From Chitinophagales bacterium (GTDB taxonomy: Bacteria; Bacteroidota; Bacteroidia; Chitinophagales; UBA2359), in contig JAHDDN010000087.1 in the NCBI GenBank assembly GCA_020629335.1, positions 1-6,524 on the forward strand: a stretch of 6,524 nt of DNA, read 5' to 3'. The position numbers were made by a program, and so were the translations under genes. Shown here piece by piece: positions 6,401 through 6,524 of this stretch. The notes under the pieces were generated by a model. That model had not been told where the DNA came from, searched no databases, and saw only the letters and a list, made by a program, of their open reading frames with translations. The first letter of the stretch is position 1. Every line of letters begins with the position of its first letter.

Positions 6401-6524
6401 ATCGAATCACAACCGGCACTGCTTATATAAGTAAAGTCCGTTGGAGTATCAACTGGAACAAACATACCGTCTATTTCTACGGGAACGCCTTCGCAAGTAC
6501 TTAATTCAATTTCGGAAAAGACAT
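3475..6524 (-). CDS. Giant repeat adhesin-like protein with type B T9SS sorting domain (5' partial)
   Basis: The reading frame is open to the window edge, so the start lies outside; the ATG at 6465 is inside a repeat and is not the real start. At least 1015 residues are visible. In protein order: one partial and fourteen complete 51-residue repeats (6524-4234), a SprB-type repeat around LCYGDENG and SLDGVQYQ (about 4200-4006), an Ig/PKD-like domain from DAGDDITV to the region of NNCNASDE (about 3996-3766), and a gliding-motility-associated C-terminal domain (3744-3478) with IPNAFSPNGDGVNDVF, YNRWGERIF, WDGSYKG and GVYVYY. That last domain directs export by the type IX secretion system, usually to the cell surface or medium. 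The protein is very acidic and Thr/Ser-rich with no catalytic motif seen. A surface adhesin, matrix or gliding-related role is inferred. It ends at a bidirectional terminator. Confidence 0.92.
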   Translation of the reverse strand, partial: VFSEIELSTCEGVPVEIDGMFVPVDTPTDFTYISSAGCDSIATITVIETSTVTSSAEFTTCEGVAYEFEGEEVPVGIPTDFTYVSSAGCDSIATITVIETAVVGSSTEISTCEGVPVEIDGTVIPADTPTDFTYVSSTGCDSIATITVIETSTVTSSVEFTTCEGVAYEFEGEEVPVGIPTDFTYVSSAGCDSIATITVIETAVVGSSTEISTCEGVPVEIDGTVIPADTPTDFTYVSSTGCDSIATITVIETAVVSSSTEISTCEGVPVEIDGTFVPVDTPTDFTYVSSAGCDSIATITVIETAVVNSSTEILTCEGVPVEIDGTFVPVDTPTDFTYVSSAGCDSIATITVIETAVVNSSTEILTCEGVPVEIDGTFVPVDTPTDFTYVSSAGCDSIATITVIETAVVSSSTEISTCEGVSVEIDGTVIPADTPTDFTYVSSAGCDSIATITVIETAVVSSSTEISTCEGVSVEIDGTVIPADTPTDFTYVSSAGCDSIATITVIETAVVNSSTEILTCEGVPVEIDGTVVPADIPTDFTYVSSAGCDSIATITVIETAAIYTVADTSACIGSIVTIEGVDLVADVPTDFTYVSSAGCDSIVSITLSTVESITAVIDTNTCVNTSLMIDGIEYFPNTSTDLNLVAASGCDSILTINVNEYPSYSSTVDTSVCEGEIFMFDGIEIMPGDTEFFTYTDSNNCDSILIVSLTALTNYELTIDTTLCGGESFIFDGVELFPNDSQIFSYETNTNCDSTITVNVLGVELDWTWVAEDVLCYGDENGRIIIDGANGGTPPYTYSLDGVQYQAGAEFADLSAGVYSLFIKDMNDCVLEESIVISEPDILEVDAGDDITVETGMSVELFANTNTENNILYNWSPATDLDCVDCPSPIFTARETTTYTVNIIDENNCNASDEITIFVERPKLPTFSIPNAFSPNGDGVNDVFRLIPQSEVIELEFMVYNRWGERIFYSKDVDFGWDGSYKGEGQEMGVYVYYVRAIFVGDQDYEAQGNITLIK
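5345..5715 (-). repeat. Exact 218-bp direct repeat inside the array
   Basis: Positions 5345-5562 and 5498-5715 are identical over 218 bases at an offset of one unit (153 bp). This includes silent sites, so the adjacent units at 5305-5457 and 5458-5610 result from very recent duplication or gene conversion. A similar exact match of 167 bases links 5012-5178 with 5165-5331. Confidence 0.85.
5764..6375 (-). repeat. Higher-order 306-bp duplication (two-unit block)
   Basis: Units at 6375-6223 and 6069-5917 belong to a distinct subtype (STVTSS start, AYEFEGEEVPVG in place of PVEIDG), and each is followed by an identical AVVGSS-type unit. The two-unit block is therefore duplicated as ABAB. At DNA level 5828-5982 and 6134-6288 are identical over 155 bases, with scattered differences outside. 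Confidence 0.85.

Larger units (their letters stand above)
4234..6524 (-). repeat. Tandem array of 153-bp (51-residue) repeats
   Basis: Fourteen full units lie at 6375-6223 and every 153 bp down to 4386-4234, plus a partial unit at 6524-6376. The consensus contains TCEG near residue 11, a short IDG turn at about 19-21, PTDFTYVSS at about 29-37 and GCDSIATITV at 39-48. Every full unit keeps two Cys, 28 residues apart, and CDS after the second. Units nearest the C-terminal domain (4234-4845) are divergent; those further from it are nearly identical. The family resembles the CEG...GCDS repeats common in long secreted Bacteroidota proteins. Confidence 0.95.

Noticed and set aside
6463..6465. ATG as the start of the repeat protein
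   Set aside because: The frame stays open for 19 more codons to the window edge, and those codons complete the same repeat pattern (STCEGVPVEIDG), so the true start is outside.
4234..6524. CRISPR array
   Set aside because: The period is 153 bp, the repeats are coding and contiguous, and there are no unique spacers.

Overview
This window most likely comes from a member of the Bacteroidota, possibly a Saprospira/Lewinella-like lineage, though the genus is a guess. Three things point to the phylum. The large minus-strand gene ends in a gliding-motility-associated / type B T9SS sorting domain. A match to the Bacteroidota -7 promoter box (TAnnTTTG) precedes the first gene. None of the genes has a clear Shine-Dalgarno sequence; the leaders are simply A-rich.

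Layout: positions 1-255 are AT-rich upstream DNA ending in a promoter bracketed by two 17-bp palindromes that are exact reverse complements of each other. Next is a complete plus-strand gene (256-1569) for an AAA15/COG1106-type ATPase of the kind usually found in two-gene phage-defence or abortive-infection modules; no partner gene follows it. Positions 1570-2015 are non-coding and repeat-rich, with an array of seven-base repeats, an inverted copy of that array about 200 bp away and GC-richer small hairpins between them: a MITE- or REP-like structure. Then come cutC (2016-2786, GTG start) and a small thioredoxin-fold lipoprotein (2836-3261), co-directional, 49 bp apart and plausibly co-transcribed. 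A strong bidirectional terminator (3434-3469) separates them from the convergent minus-strand gene.

The minus-strand gene (3475-6524, 5' end outside the window) encodes a very long secreted adhesin-like protein. In the protein's own order it has one partial and fourteen complete 51-residue repeats, each with two cysteines in all visible full copies, then a SprB-type repeat, an Ig/PKD-like domain and the C-terminal sorting domain. Some neighbouring repeats are identical over 150-220 bp of DNA, so the array has recently expanded or been homogenised.

The best candidates for something undescribed are the double-palindrome control region of the orphan ATPase, the heptamer-flanked inverted-repeat element, and the actively evolving 51-residue repeat array. 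Functionally, cutC and the lipoprotein may share an envelope or metal/redox role; the ATPase and the adhesin appear unrelated to them.
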